NCBI GenBank assembly: GCA_945910665.1
Contig: CAMDZK010000066.1
Coordinates: 1 to 6,197 of the forward strand
Source of the DNA: an uncultured Peptostreptococcaceae bacterium
Lineage (GTDB): Bacteria; Bacillota; Clostridia; Tissierellales; Peptoniphilaceae
Reading direction: 5' to 3'
Length of the DNA: 6,197 nucleotides
The translations under genes and the position numbers were made by a program. Position 1 is the first letter of the stretch, and each line of letters starts with the position of its first letter. The notes below the pieces were generated by a model. The model made no database searches and was not told the DNA's origin. It saw nothing but the letters and a program-made list of their open reading frames with translations. Positions 1 to 6,030 of the stretch are shown piece by piece.

Positions 1-586
1 TACACAATTCCAAGAAAGCCTAGAAGAATTAAAAAATGTTGTGAAGGGAATGGAAGTGTGTGGTATATCACGAGAACGCATTCGCATCAATCCATCGATT
101 ACCAGGGGACTCGACTACTATACGGGTACAGTGTATGAAACCTTTATCCAAGGATATGAAAACATCGGATCCATTTGTTCCGGCGGACGCTACGATAATC
201 TTGCCAGTTTCTATACGACACAAAAGCTTCCAGGGGTCGGAATGAGTATCGGTTTAACAAGACTCTATTCCACACTGGTGGCAGAAGGTCTGTTACCAAT
301 CCCAGAAATACCCTATGCGGACATTGCTGTCTTGTGTTTTCCTGGCGCTGAGTTTTATGCTTTGGAAATCGCAAGGAAATTACGGGAAGCTGGTATGAAA
401 ACGCTCGTTCAAATTGAGTCTGGAAAAATCGGCAAGAAGATGCAGATGCTCGACAAGAAAAAAATACCCTTGGCTGTCATTGTTGGCGACAATGAAATCA
501 ACGATCAGACCGTTGCCTTAAAAGATATGAAAACAGGAGAGCAAAATACAATTCCCCTTGCAGATTTAATCCCAACTGTGGTATAA
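1..586 (+). CDS. hisS: Histidyl-tRNA synthetase, C-terminal part (5' end cut by window)
   Basis: This cytosolic class II synthetase charges tRNA-His with histidine. The reading frame is open from base 2, so the true start lies upstream; about 194 residues are visible, against a usual length of about 420-450. Seen directly: the HisRS signature RGLDYYTGTVYE (bases 104-139), then SGGRYDNL, then class II motif 3 as GVGMSIGLTRL, whose Arg contacts ATP in this fold. From about base 317 to the end lies the alpha/beta anticodon-binding domain (ADIAVLCF... to LADLIPTVV). A GTG at base 41 is an internal Val codon rather than a start, because conserved HisRS-like sequence (SLEELKNVV) precedes it in frame. 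The gene ends in TAA at 584-586, and that stop lies inside the -10 box of the thrS promoter. No frameshift or missing motif is visible in this part. A HisZ-type paralogue is unlikely because both histidine motifs and the anticodon domain are intact. Confidence 0.96.
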   Translation, partial: TQFQESLEELKNVVKGMEVCGISRERIRINPSITRGLDYYTGTVYETFIQGYENIGSICSGGRYDNLASFYTTQKLPGVGMSIGLTRLYSTLVAEGLLPIPEIPYADIAVLCFPGAEFYALEIARKLREAGMKTLVQIESGKIGKKMQMLDKKKIPLAVIVGDNEINDQTVALKDMKTGEQNTIPLADLIPTVV

Positions 587-587
587 T
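558..587 (+). promoter_or_regulatory. Likely thrS promoter, extended -10 type, overlapping the hisS stop
   Basis: A perfect extended -10 element, TGGTATAAT, lies at 579-587 (TATAAT at 582-587). A poor -35, TTGCAG at 558-563, sits 18 bases upstream, and an extended -10 can compensate for that. Transcription would start near 593-595, just before T-box stem I at 611. The element lies within the last hisS codons and its stop, so hisS and thrS are probably separable units with some read-through. The call is from sequence pattern only. Confidence 0.65.
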
Positions 588-610
588 AGATTTTGTATAA
601 ATGAATATAA

Positions 611-789
611 CGCTGAGAAGAGAAGAGTAATTGATTACACTTTTGCCCAGGGAGTGCTTGCGTGACTGAAACGAGCACCAAAAGACATCAACGAAGACCA
701 CCTCGGAGCGTAGTATGTAATGAAGAACCAATAAGGGTGGAACCACGGAGTCTTTCGTCCCTGCAATCGCAGGCGAAAGACTCTTTTTT
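611..789 (+). promoter_or_regulatory. T-box riboswitch, threonine-specific, controlling thrS
   Basis: The leader senses uncharged tRNA-Thr and allows read-through into thrS. The T-box motif AGGGTGGAACCACGG is at 734-748. Stem I can be folded by hand: base 611-614/707-710 and 615-617/702-704, then a specifier loop with AGTA at 626-629, helices 631-635/687-691 and 640-645/679-684, an AG-rich bulge at 646-653, and an apical stem 654-659/673-678. The specifier is ACC at 697-699, followed by a purine (A700) and preceded by GAAG; a second ACC at 700-702 would also mean Thr. The antiterminator pairs 734-737 with 759-762 and 745-747 with 756-758, leaving the canonical seven-base bulge TGGAACC (738-744). 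The A at 741 would pair with a U discriminator base, as I recall for Gram-positive tRNA-Thr. Only 23 bases separate stem I from the T-box motif, so stem II and IIA/B seem absent. Confidence 0.93.
748..789 (+). terminator. Intrinsic terminator of the thrS T-box (attenuator)
   Basis: The outer stem GAGTCTTTCG (748-757) pairs perfectly with CGAAAGACTC (774-783). After a two-base bulge, an inner stem CCTGC/GCAGG (760-764/769-773) closes on a four-base loop. Six T follow at 784-789. It shares bases 748-762 with the antiterminator arm, so the two structures exclude each other, which is the T-box switch. Confidence 0.95.
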
Positions 790-812
790 ATTCAGTGATT
801 AAAGGAGGAACT

Positions 813-2738
813 ATGGAACAAATAAAAATGCGCTTACCGGATGGTAGCGAAAAAGTATTAGAAAAAGGCGTGACTCTTTTTGACGCCGCCAAAGAAATTT
901 CTGAAGGTTTGGCAAGACAAGCGGTCGGCGCTGTCGTCGATGGAAGAACCAGGGGAATGCAAGAAAAATTAGAAGATGATGCAGACGTCCGTTTTGTGAA
1001 AATGGACGATCCAGAAGGAAAGAAAGTATTTTGGCATACTTCAGCCCACATTATGGCATTGGCGGTACAACGCTTATTCCCAGGAACAAAATTTGCCATT
1101 GGCCCAGCCATTGAAAATGGTTTTTATTACGATTTTGATACAGAACATCGTTTCACTCCAGAAGATTTAGAAGCGATTGAAAAGGAAATGCAAAAAATCG
1201 TCAAAGAAGGACATCCTTTGGAACGTTTTGTCATGGGAAGAAATGAAGCTCTCGATTATTTCAAAGAACACGACGAGAAATACAAAGTAGAACTCATTGA
1301 GGGACTCTCAGAAGATGAAACTATTTCTTTCTATTCTATGGGAGAATTTACTGACCTTTGTGCAGGTCCTCATTTGTATGATGTTTCTAAAGTAAAAGCA
1401 ATTCACCTATCCTCCATAGCTGGGGCTTACTGGCGTGGAGATGAAAAGAACAAAATGCTCCAACGCATTTACGGCATTACTTTCGATAAGAAAAAAGAAT
1501 TGGATGCCTATTTAGAACTCCTAGAAGAAGCAAAAAAACGTGACCATCGTAAATTAGGCCAAGAATTAGAACTCTTCCGTATTGAAGATGTGGGACCTGG
1601 TTTTGTATTCTTCCTACCCAATGGAATGATTATAAGAAATGAAATTGAAGATTTCTGGAAAGACGTGCATAAACGCTACGGATATGGTGAAATTCGCACA
1701 CCAATCATTCTCAATGAAGCTCTTTGGCATCAATCAGGGCACTGGGATCACTATAAAGAGAACATGTACTTTACTAAAATTGACGACATGGATTACGCAG
1801 TCAAACCAATGAACTGCCCAGGAGCGATCTTAGTGTACAAATCTGGCATGCATAGTTACAGAGATTTACCGATTCGCAATGCGGAATTAGGACTTGTACA
1901 CCGACACGAACTCTCTGGAACTCTCCATGGTTTATTCCGCGTTCGTAGTTTTACTCAAGATGATGCCCATATCTTCTGTTTGCCAGAGCAAATAAAAGAC
2001 GAACTCATCGGCGTGATTAACTTAGCGGACGAAATTTACAGAACTTTTGGTTTTGACTACAAAGTAGAATTATCAACTCGTCCAGAAAATTCTATGGGTT
2101 CCGATGAGCAATGGGATACTGCCATCGCTGCTTTAAAAGATGCCTTAGAAGAAAAACAAATCGACTATAAAATCAACGAAGGCGACGGAGCTTTCTACGG
2201 ACCAAAGATTGACTTCCAATTGGTCGACGCCATCGGTCGTCCTTGGCAATGCGGAACGATTCAGCTGGACTTCCAAATGCCAGAGCGCTTTGAATTGGAG
2301 TATGTGGCAAAAGACAATACGAAAAAACGCCCCGTTATGATTCACAGAGCGATTCTAGGATCCCTAGAGCGCTTTATGGGAATTCTCATTGAAAACTACG
2401 AAGGAAAATTCCCAGCGTGGATTGCGCCAACACAAGCGATTATTCTCCCAATTTCAGACAAATTCAATGAGTATGCAAAAGAAATTGGAAAGAAAATGGA
2501 AGAAAAAGGTCTGCGTGTAGAAGTGGACGAACGAGCAGAAAAAATTGGTTATAAAATCCGTGCAGCACAAAACCGTCGTATCGAGTATATGCTCGTCGTC
2601 GGAGAGAAAGAAGTGGAAGTAGGCGCTGTGTCAGTCCGTGAACGAAGAAAAGGAGACGTTGGACAGATCCCAGTGGATACATTCATTGAAAATATACTCA
2701 ATGAAGTAGAAGAAAGAAAACTAGACAACGAATATTAG
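813..2738 (+). CDS. thrS: Threonyl-tRNA synthetase
   Basis: This enzyme charges tRNA-Thr with threonine and clears mischarged Ser-tRNA-Thr, acting as a cytosolic dimer. It is 641 residues, normal for the family. Domains in order: TGS domain (about 1-63); editing domain with HxxxH (H75, H79) and the paired C183/H187 in DLCAGPH; the SAD-type region to about 225; class II catalytic core (about 245-535) with motif 2 R364 (LVHRHE) and motif 3 R520 (GSLERF); anticodon-binding domain (about 540-640). The catalytic zinc ligands C335, H386 and H511 are all present, so both synthesis and editing should work. The ATG at 813 is chosen because AAAGGAGG (801-808) lies four bases upstream. A GTG at 795 is in frame but lies upstream of this ribosome binding site and just after the attenuator T-run. 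The gene is preceded by its T-box and followed closely by the infC promoter. Confidence 0.98.
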   Translation: MEQIKMRLPDGSEKVLEKGVTLFDAAKEISEGLARQAVGAVVDGRTRGMQEKLEDDADVRFVKMDDPEGKKVFWHTSAHIMALAVQRLFPGTKFAIGPAIENGFYYDFDTEHRFTPEDLEAIEKEMQKIVKEGHPLERFVMGRNEALDYFKEHDEKYKVELIEGLSEDETISFYSMGEFTDLCAGPHLYDVSKVKAIHLSSIAGAYWRGDEKNKMLQRIYGITFDKKKELDAYLELLEEAKKRDHRKLGQELELFRIEDVGPGFVFFLPNGMIIRNEIEDFWKDVHKRYGYGEIRTPIILNEALWHQSGHWDHYKENMYFTKIDDMDYAVKPMNCPGAILVYKSGMHSYRDLPIRNAELGLVHRHELSGTLHGLFRVRSFTQDDAHIFCLPEQIKDELIGVINLADEIYRTFGFDYKVELSTRPENSMGSDEQWDTAIAALKDALEEKQIDYKINEGDGAFYGPKIDFQLVDAIGRPWQCGTIQLDFQMPERFELEYVAKDNTKKRPVMIHRAILGSLERFMGILIENYEGKFPAWIAPTQAIILPISDKFNEYAKEIGKKMEEKGLRVEVDERAEKIGYKIRAAQNRRIEYMLVVGEKEVEVGAVSVRERRKGDVGQIPVDTFIENILNEVEERKLDNEY

Positions 2739-2745
2739 AAAGAAG

Positions 2746-2774
2746 TTGACAATGTGAGGAAACTATCGTATACT
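2746..2774 (+). promoter_or_regulatory. Strong promoter of infC-rpmI-rplT
   Basis: A perfect -35 TTGACA (2746-2751) and a near-perfect -10 TATACT (2769-2774) are separated by exactly 17 bases, the sigma-A/sigma-70 optimum. The -35 starts seven bases after the thrS stop codon. Initiation is expected near 2781, at the first base of the structured leader. I saw no thrS terminator between the stop and this promoter, so thrS transcripts may run into the leader. Confidence 0.9.
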
Positions 2775-2780
2775 ATTGGG

Positions 2781-2901
2781 AGTTAAGCAGAAGTAGCCGC
2801 TTCTCACCTGCCGACAATTGTGTTTGTAGGTAATTCCAGTATATGATTTTCACGTTTTTTAACGAGTCTTGGATAGCGGGTATTTTTGCCCGCTATTTTT
2901 T
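2781..2901 (+). promoter_or_regulatory. L20-type leader RNA (autoregulation of infC-rpmI-rplT)
   Basis: The position, between a strong promoter and infC with a terminator at its 3' end, matches the L20 leader known from Bacillus subtilis. There L20 binds its own mRNA leader, a mimic of its 23S rRNA site, and causes premature termination. Seen here: hairpin AGAAG/CTTCT (2789-2793/2800-2804); immediately after it a second stem ACCTGC/GTAGGT (2806-2811/2826-2831, one G-U); a small hairpin 2853-2856/2861-2864; then the terminator. The stretch CTTCTCACCTG resembles what I recall of this leader family. CCGCT at 2797-2801 is complementary to AGCGG at 2875-2879 in the terminator's left arm, so an antiterminator is possible. 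L20 as the ligand is inferred from context and resemblance, not from a search. Confidence 0.85.
2873..2901 (+). terminator. Intrinsic terminator (attenuator) in the infC leader
   Basis: A perfect 8 bp stem ATAGCGGG (2873-2880) / CCCGCTAT (2889-2896) with an eight-base loop, followed by a T-run to 2901. It lies before the infC ribosome binding site, so it acts as an attenuator for the whole ribosomal operon rather than as the thrS terminator alone. Confidence 0.93.
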
Positions 2902-2905
2902 ATTG

Positions 2906-2923
2906 AAGGAGGGTTCTGACATA
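2906..2923 (+). promoter_or_regulatory. infC ribosome binding site and ATA start codon
   Basis: AAGGAGGG at 2906-2913 is a near-perfect Shine-Dalgarno sequence. Seven bases later lies ATA (2921-2923), in frame with the conserved IF3 N-terminus KDLQINQEI. No ATG, GTG or TTG occurs in frame at a usable distance. IF3 genes are known for AUU and related starts that IF3 itself discriminates against, so this site fixes the start and implies autoregulation of initiation. Confidence 0.85.
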
Positions 2924-3448
2924 AAGGATTTACAGATCAACCAGGAAATTCGAGAAAGAGAAGTACGATTGATCGATGCGGATGGTGAACAATTAGGTGT
3001 CGTTCCATTACGTAAGGCATTAGATATTGCTGCGGAGCGCAAGCTCGATTTAGTAAACGTTGCACCAAACGCGAAACCACCAGTTTGTAAAATACTTGAC
3101 TATGGCAAGTACAAATACGAGACGATCAAAAAGGAAAAAGAAGCTCGTAAAAATCAAAAAACCATTACCGTCAAAGAAGTTCGCATGACGCCAAACATCG
3201 ATACGCATGACTTGAATACGAAAGTAAGACGCGCGACGGAATTCTTGAAAAACGGAGATAAAGTAAAAGTGTCTGTCCGTTTCAGAGGCCGAGAGTTGGG
3301 TCATACGGATTTGGGAAAAGACGTATTAGATTCATTTAGTGAACTTGTAGGAAATGAAGCAATCATAGAAAAGAAACCACTCATGGAAGGACGCAGCATG
3401 GTTATGTTCTTAGCGCCCAACCCAAATAAGGAGGAAGACAATGCCTAA
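2921..3448 (+). CDS. infC: Translation initiation factor IF-3 (ATA start)
   Basis: IF3 binds the 30S subunit, prevents premature 50S joining and proofreads the start codon and initiator tRNA. The predicted protein is 175 residues, normal for bacterial IF3. The N-domain (about 4-75) carries the IF3 signature [11 protein letters not shown] at 57-67. A lysine-rich helical linker (about 68-82) leads to the C-domain (about 83-170) with [10 protein letters not shown] at 119-128. I place the start at ATA 2921, seven bases after AAGGAGGG, where homologues begin. The frame is also open back to an ATG at 2843, but that would add 26 residues, cross the attenuator hairpin and ignore the ribosome binding site. 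The last eight bases overlap rpmI. Regulation is probably double: L20 through the leader, and IF3 through its weak start codon. Confidence 0.96.
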   Translation: MKDLQINQEIREREVRLIDADGEQLGVVPLRKALDIAAERKLDLVNVAPNAKPPVCKILDYGKYKYETIKKEKEARKNQKTITVKEVRMTPNIDTHDLNTKVRRATEFLKNGDKVKVSVRFRGRELGHTDLGKDVLDSFSELVGNEAIIEKKPLMEGRSMVMFLAPNPNKEEDNA

Positions 3449-3632
3449 AATGAAAACACACCGCGCTTCCGCAAAGCGTTTCACACGTACAGGAAGCGGT
3501 AAAATTAAAAGATTTAAAGCATATAAAAGCCATATCACTGGCAAAAAATCACCAAAGAGAATCCGCTCTTTACGTAAATCTGCACTTGTAAGCCCTGGCG
3601 ATCAAAGAAGAATTGATCGTATGATTCCATAG
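3441..3632 (+). CDS. rpmI: 50S ribosomal protein L35 (bL35)
   Basis: A small, very basic protein of the large ribosomal subunit, 63 residues against a usual 64-66. The start [14 protein letters not shown] and the later [12 protein letters not shown] are typical of bL35. The ATG at 3441 lies inside the end of infC (8-base overlap), with AAGGAGG at 3428-3434 six bases upstream, so translation is probably coupled to infC. It sits in the conserved infC-rpmI-rplT order. Its TAG stop overlaps the AGGAGG that serves rplT. Confidence 0.97.
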   Translation: MPKMKTHRASAKRFTRTGSGKIKRFKAYKSHITGKKSPKRIRSLRKSALVSPGDQRRIDRMIP

Positions 3633-3643
3633 GAGGTTAAACC

Positions 3644-3994
3644 ATGGCAAGAGTAAAACGTGGTGTAAACACCAGATATAAACATAAAAAAGTATTAAAA
3701 GCAGCGAAAGGATATTACGGCGCGCGTTCTAAATTATTTAAAACGGCAAACCAAGCTGTTATGAAAGCAATGTCCAATGCATACATTGGACGTAAACAAA
3801 GAAAAAGAAACTTCCGTAAACTTTGGATTACGAGAATTAACGCTGCTGTTCGTCAATACGACATGAGCTATAGCCGTTTTATGGACGGATTAAAAAAGAA
3901 CAATATCGAAATTAACCGCAAAATGTTATCAGAGATGGCAATCCACGACCCAGAAGGTTTCAAACAATTAGTGGAATTGGTTAAAGGAGCATAA
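3644..3994 (+). CDS. rplT: 50S ribosomal protein L20 (bL20), operon autoregulator
   Basis: L20 binds 23S rRNA early in 50S assembly and, in Bacillus and enterobacteria, represses its own operon. It is 116 residues, against a usual 117-119. The long basic N-terminal half ([19 protein letters not shown] onward) is the rRNA-binding extension. The family signature is visible at 54-70, [17 protein letters not shown], followed by the globular C-domain. The start at 3644 has AGGAGG (3631-3636) seven bases upstream; that site includes the last two bases of the rpmI stop. The gene ends at the foot of a terminator hairpin. By analogy, L20 should act on the leader at 2781-2901. Confidence 0.98.
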   Translation: MARVKRGVNTRYKHKKVLKAAKGYYGARSKLFKTANQAVMKAMSNAYIGRKQRKRNFRKLWITRINAAVRQYDMSYSRFMDGLKKNNIEINRKMLSEMAIHDPEGFKQLVELVKGA

Positions 3995-4016
3995 AAAGTC
4001 CCTTTTGGGGCTTTTT
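3993..4016 (+). terminator. Terminator after rplT, possibly leaky
   Basis: AAAAAGTCCC (3993-4002) pairs with GGGGCTTTTT (4007-4016) through ten pairs, one of them T-G, closing on a TTTT loop. The hairpin starts inside the rplT stop codon. The only T-run (4012-4016) is part of the stem's right arm and is followed by C, and only four pairs beyond the A/T arm are strong. It probably ends most ribosomal transcripts but may let some reach ktrB. Confidence 0.75.
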
Positions 4017-4039
4017 CACGTTATACGAAAGAGGAAAAA

Positions 4040-5368
4040 ATGCGCGGGGTCAATAATCGAAGTCTTCAACACAACCCACCATTGTATTTGGCAATTGGTT
4101 TTCTTCTTATCATCGTAGTCGGGGGGATTTTACTTTCACTACCCATAAGCCATACTTCAGGGGAGTTTATTCCTTTTATCAATGGATTATTCACTGCCAC
4201 TTCTGCCACATGCGTTACGGGTTTATCAGTGTACAATATTTCGCAGGATTTTACTTTGTTCGGTCAAATCACGGTGTTAATCCTCATTCAAATAGGAGGA
4301 TTGGGATTTATGGCAATGACTGTATTTATCGCTTTTGCTTTGAATCGAAAAATCACCATAAGTGATCGACTGGTTATCAAAGAACAATTCGGACAAGAAA
4401 GCTTAAAAGGTATGGTTAAATGGATTCGATATGTCATATTTTTTACATTATCGATAGAGGCGATTGGTACACTCATCCTTGCGACCCAATGGATACCACA
4501 GTATGGCGTGAAGACGGGAATGTGGTATTCAGTTTTTCATTCGATTTCTGCTTTTTGTAATGCGGGTTTTGATTTGTTTGGCGATAGCATGATTCAATTT
4601 CAAAATAATCCAATTATCTTAATTGCAATTGCCCTATTAATTATTATCGGTGGACTTGGATTTGGTGTGTATATGGATTTGTTTACATCGAAAAGAAAAA
4701 GTCTGCACACAAAACTTGCTTTATCCATGACGGCGATTTTGTTGGTGGGAGGTACAATTCTATTTTTGTTTTTGGAAAATGGAAATGCGAAAACATTAGA
4801 AGGCCAGAATGTCTTTTCTCAAGTACTCAACGCATTTTTTCAATCGGCAACAACTAGAACGGCTGGATTTTTTAGTATTCAACAAACAAATATGATGGAG
4901 TTAAGCTTGATTGCAACCATTATCTTAATGTTAATTGGAGGTTCTCCTGCAGGGACTGCGGGTGGAATGAAAACGACGACTGTGGCGGTTTTAATATTAT
5001 CGACGATTGCTCAATTGCGTGACCGAGAAGAGACGGAAATATTTAATCGATCAATTTCGAAAAATACAGCGCTCCGTGCTACGACCATTATTATTCTTTC
5101 TCTCTTTTGGGTGATGGTGGTGAGCAGCATTATTTCTTATATTGAAAATATTCGATTCTTGCCTTCGATCTTTGAAACGGTATCCGCCTTTGCAACGGTG
5201 GGGCTTTCTATGGATTTAACCACTGAATTGGGTTATATTACAAAAGTATTATTAATTATTTCTATGTATATCGGACGTGTGGGGCCAATCACAATCGCTT
5301 ACGCACTCTTCCGGTCGAAAAAAAGAACGCTCACTAAAAATGCAAATGGAAAGGTGATGGTGGGATAA
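4040..5368 (+). CDS. ktrB: Potassium uptake transporter, channel subunit (KtrB/TrkH family)
   Basis: A membrane subunit that moves K+ (often with Na+) into the cell as a dimer on a ring of RCK subunits. The 442 residues match KtrB, shorter than enterobacterial TrkH (about 480). The four pore loops of the superfamily are visible, each with its filter glycine: TSATCVTGLS (G61), SAFCNAGF (G176), TTRTAGFF (G276) and SAFATVGLS (G388). The glycine-rich intramembrane gate loop is GGSPAGTAGGMK (300-311), and the last helix carries IGRVGP (411-416) with the conserved Arg413. Hydrophobic helices lie near 15-36, 74-101, 131-150, 192-213, 225-246, 286-300, 312-325, 348-367 and 402-423. The start at 4040 has AAAGAGG (4028-4034) five bases upstream. 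ktrA follows with stop and start overlapping in TAATG. No ydaO-type c-di-AMP riboswitch can fit in the 45 bases upstream. Confidence 0.94.
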   Translation: MRGVNNRSLQHNPPLYLAIGFLLIIVVGGILLSLPISHTSGEFIPFINGLFTATSATCVTGLSVYNISQDFTLFGQITVLILIQIGGLGFMAMTVFIAFALNRKITISDRLVIKEQFGQESLKGMVKWIRYVIFFTLSIEAIGTLILATQWIPQYGVKTGMWYSVFHSISAFCNAGFDLFGDSMIQFQNNPIILIAIALLIIIGGLGFGVYMDLFTSKRKSLHTKLALSMTAILLVGGTILFLFLENGNAKTLEGQNVFSQVLNAFFQSATTRTAGFFSIQQTNMMELSLIATIILMLIGGSPAGTAGGMKTTTVAVLILSTIAQLRDREETEIFNRSISKNTALRATTIIILSLFWVMVVSSIISYIENIRFLPSIFETVSAFATVGLSMDLTTELGYITKVLLIISMYIGRVGPITIAYALFRSKKRTLTKNANGKVMVG

Positions 5369-6030
5369 TGAACACGAAGCAGATTATAGTCATCGGTGCA
5401 GGTCGGTTTGGAGCGAGTTTTGCAAAAGAAGCCGAGTTACTGGGGCATCAAGTTGTGTTAATTGATATTAATAAAGATAGAATTGATTCATTAGCCGACG
5501 AGGTAACACATGCTGTTGTTGGTGATGTCCGTATAGAAGAATCACTTGATTCTTTGGGAATCTCAAACTTTGATATCGCTGTTGTAGCCATCGCATCGGA
5601 TTATCAAGCTTCTGTCATGGCCACAATCGTTTGTAAAGAAATGGGGATTTCTACAATCGTAGCAAAGGCGCGTGATGAACTACACGCGAAAGTTCTTAAG
5701 AAAATTGGTGCAACAAAAACAGTGTTTCCCGAGAGAGATAGCGCACTTCGCTTAGCTCATTCAATCACCAACAGAAACATCATGGATTTTATTACACTTT
5801 CCGATGAATACGACTTGGTAGAAGTACTACCTTTACAAAAGTGGATTGGTCGCTCGATAATAGAAAATGACATTCAGAAAAAATATGGTCTAAACATCAT
5901 TGCCATCAAAGAGGGGGATGATGTCATTTTAAATCCTGAACGTGATCATATGATTAAAGCCAATTCAATTCTCACCATTTTAGCCCATAAAAAGAATATT
6001 CAAAAATTTGAACAGATCGAAAATGCATGA
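5368..6030 (+). CDS. ktrA: Potassium uptake regulator, single RCK subunit (KtrA/TrkA family)
   Basis: A cytosolic, nucleotide-binding subunit that forms an octameric ring and gates the KtrB channel (ATP opens, ADP closes in Bacillus). At 220 residues it has one RCK unit, unlike double-RCK TrkA (about 450), hence the KtrA call. The N-domain Rossmann fold shows GAGRFG (10-15), the acidic end of strand two D33, and GD at 52-53. The PER at 121-123 aligns by eye with the region where KtrA glutamate binds a regulatory cation. The C-domain (about 140-215) holds RSIIENDIQKKYGLNIIAI and P190, resembling the c-di-AMP pocket of Gram-positive KtrA, though Gln170 stands where I recall Arg. The ATG at 5368 shares its A with the ktrB stop; the upstream AGGTGAT (5352-5358) matches the 16S 3' end. 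The last eight bases overlap the next gene. Confidence 0.94.
   Translation: MNTKQIIVIGAGRFGASFAKEAELLGHQVVLIDINKDRIDSLADEVTHAVVGDVRIEESLDSLGISNFDIAVVAIASDYQASVMATIVCKEMGISTIVAKARDELHAKVLKKIGATKTVFPERDSALRLAHSITNRNIMDFITLSDEYDLVEVLPLQKWIGRSIIENDIQKKYGLNIIAIKEGDDVILNPERDHMIKANSILTILAHKKNIQKFEQIENA

Noticed and set aside
41..43. GTG at 41 as the start of a short 181-residue gene
   Set aside because: The frame is open to base 2 with HisRS-like sequence before it, so this is an internal Val codon of a gene cut by the window edge.
795..812. In-frame GTG at 795 as the thrS start (647 residues)
   Set aside because: It sits immediately after the attenuator T-run with no ribosome binding site of its own, and AAAGGAGG at 801-808 serves the ATG at 813.
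788..1111. Minus-strand open frame of 107 codons opposite the start of thrS
   Set aside because: It is fully antisense to conserved thrS sequence, with no ribosome binding site or recognisable protein; it is a shadow of the coding strand.
2853..2864. CGTT/AACG hairpin with a T-rich loop as a first terminator in the infC leader
   Set aside because: The stem is only four pairs and the T-run lies within the stem and loop rather than after the hairpin, so it cannot act as an intrinsic terminator by itself.
4020..4027. GTTATACG as a possible -10 box for ktrB
   Set aside because: No acceptable -35 lies 16-18 bases upstream and there is no TG extension; it is also too close to the ktrB ribosome binding site to be convincing.
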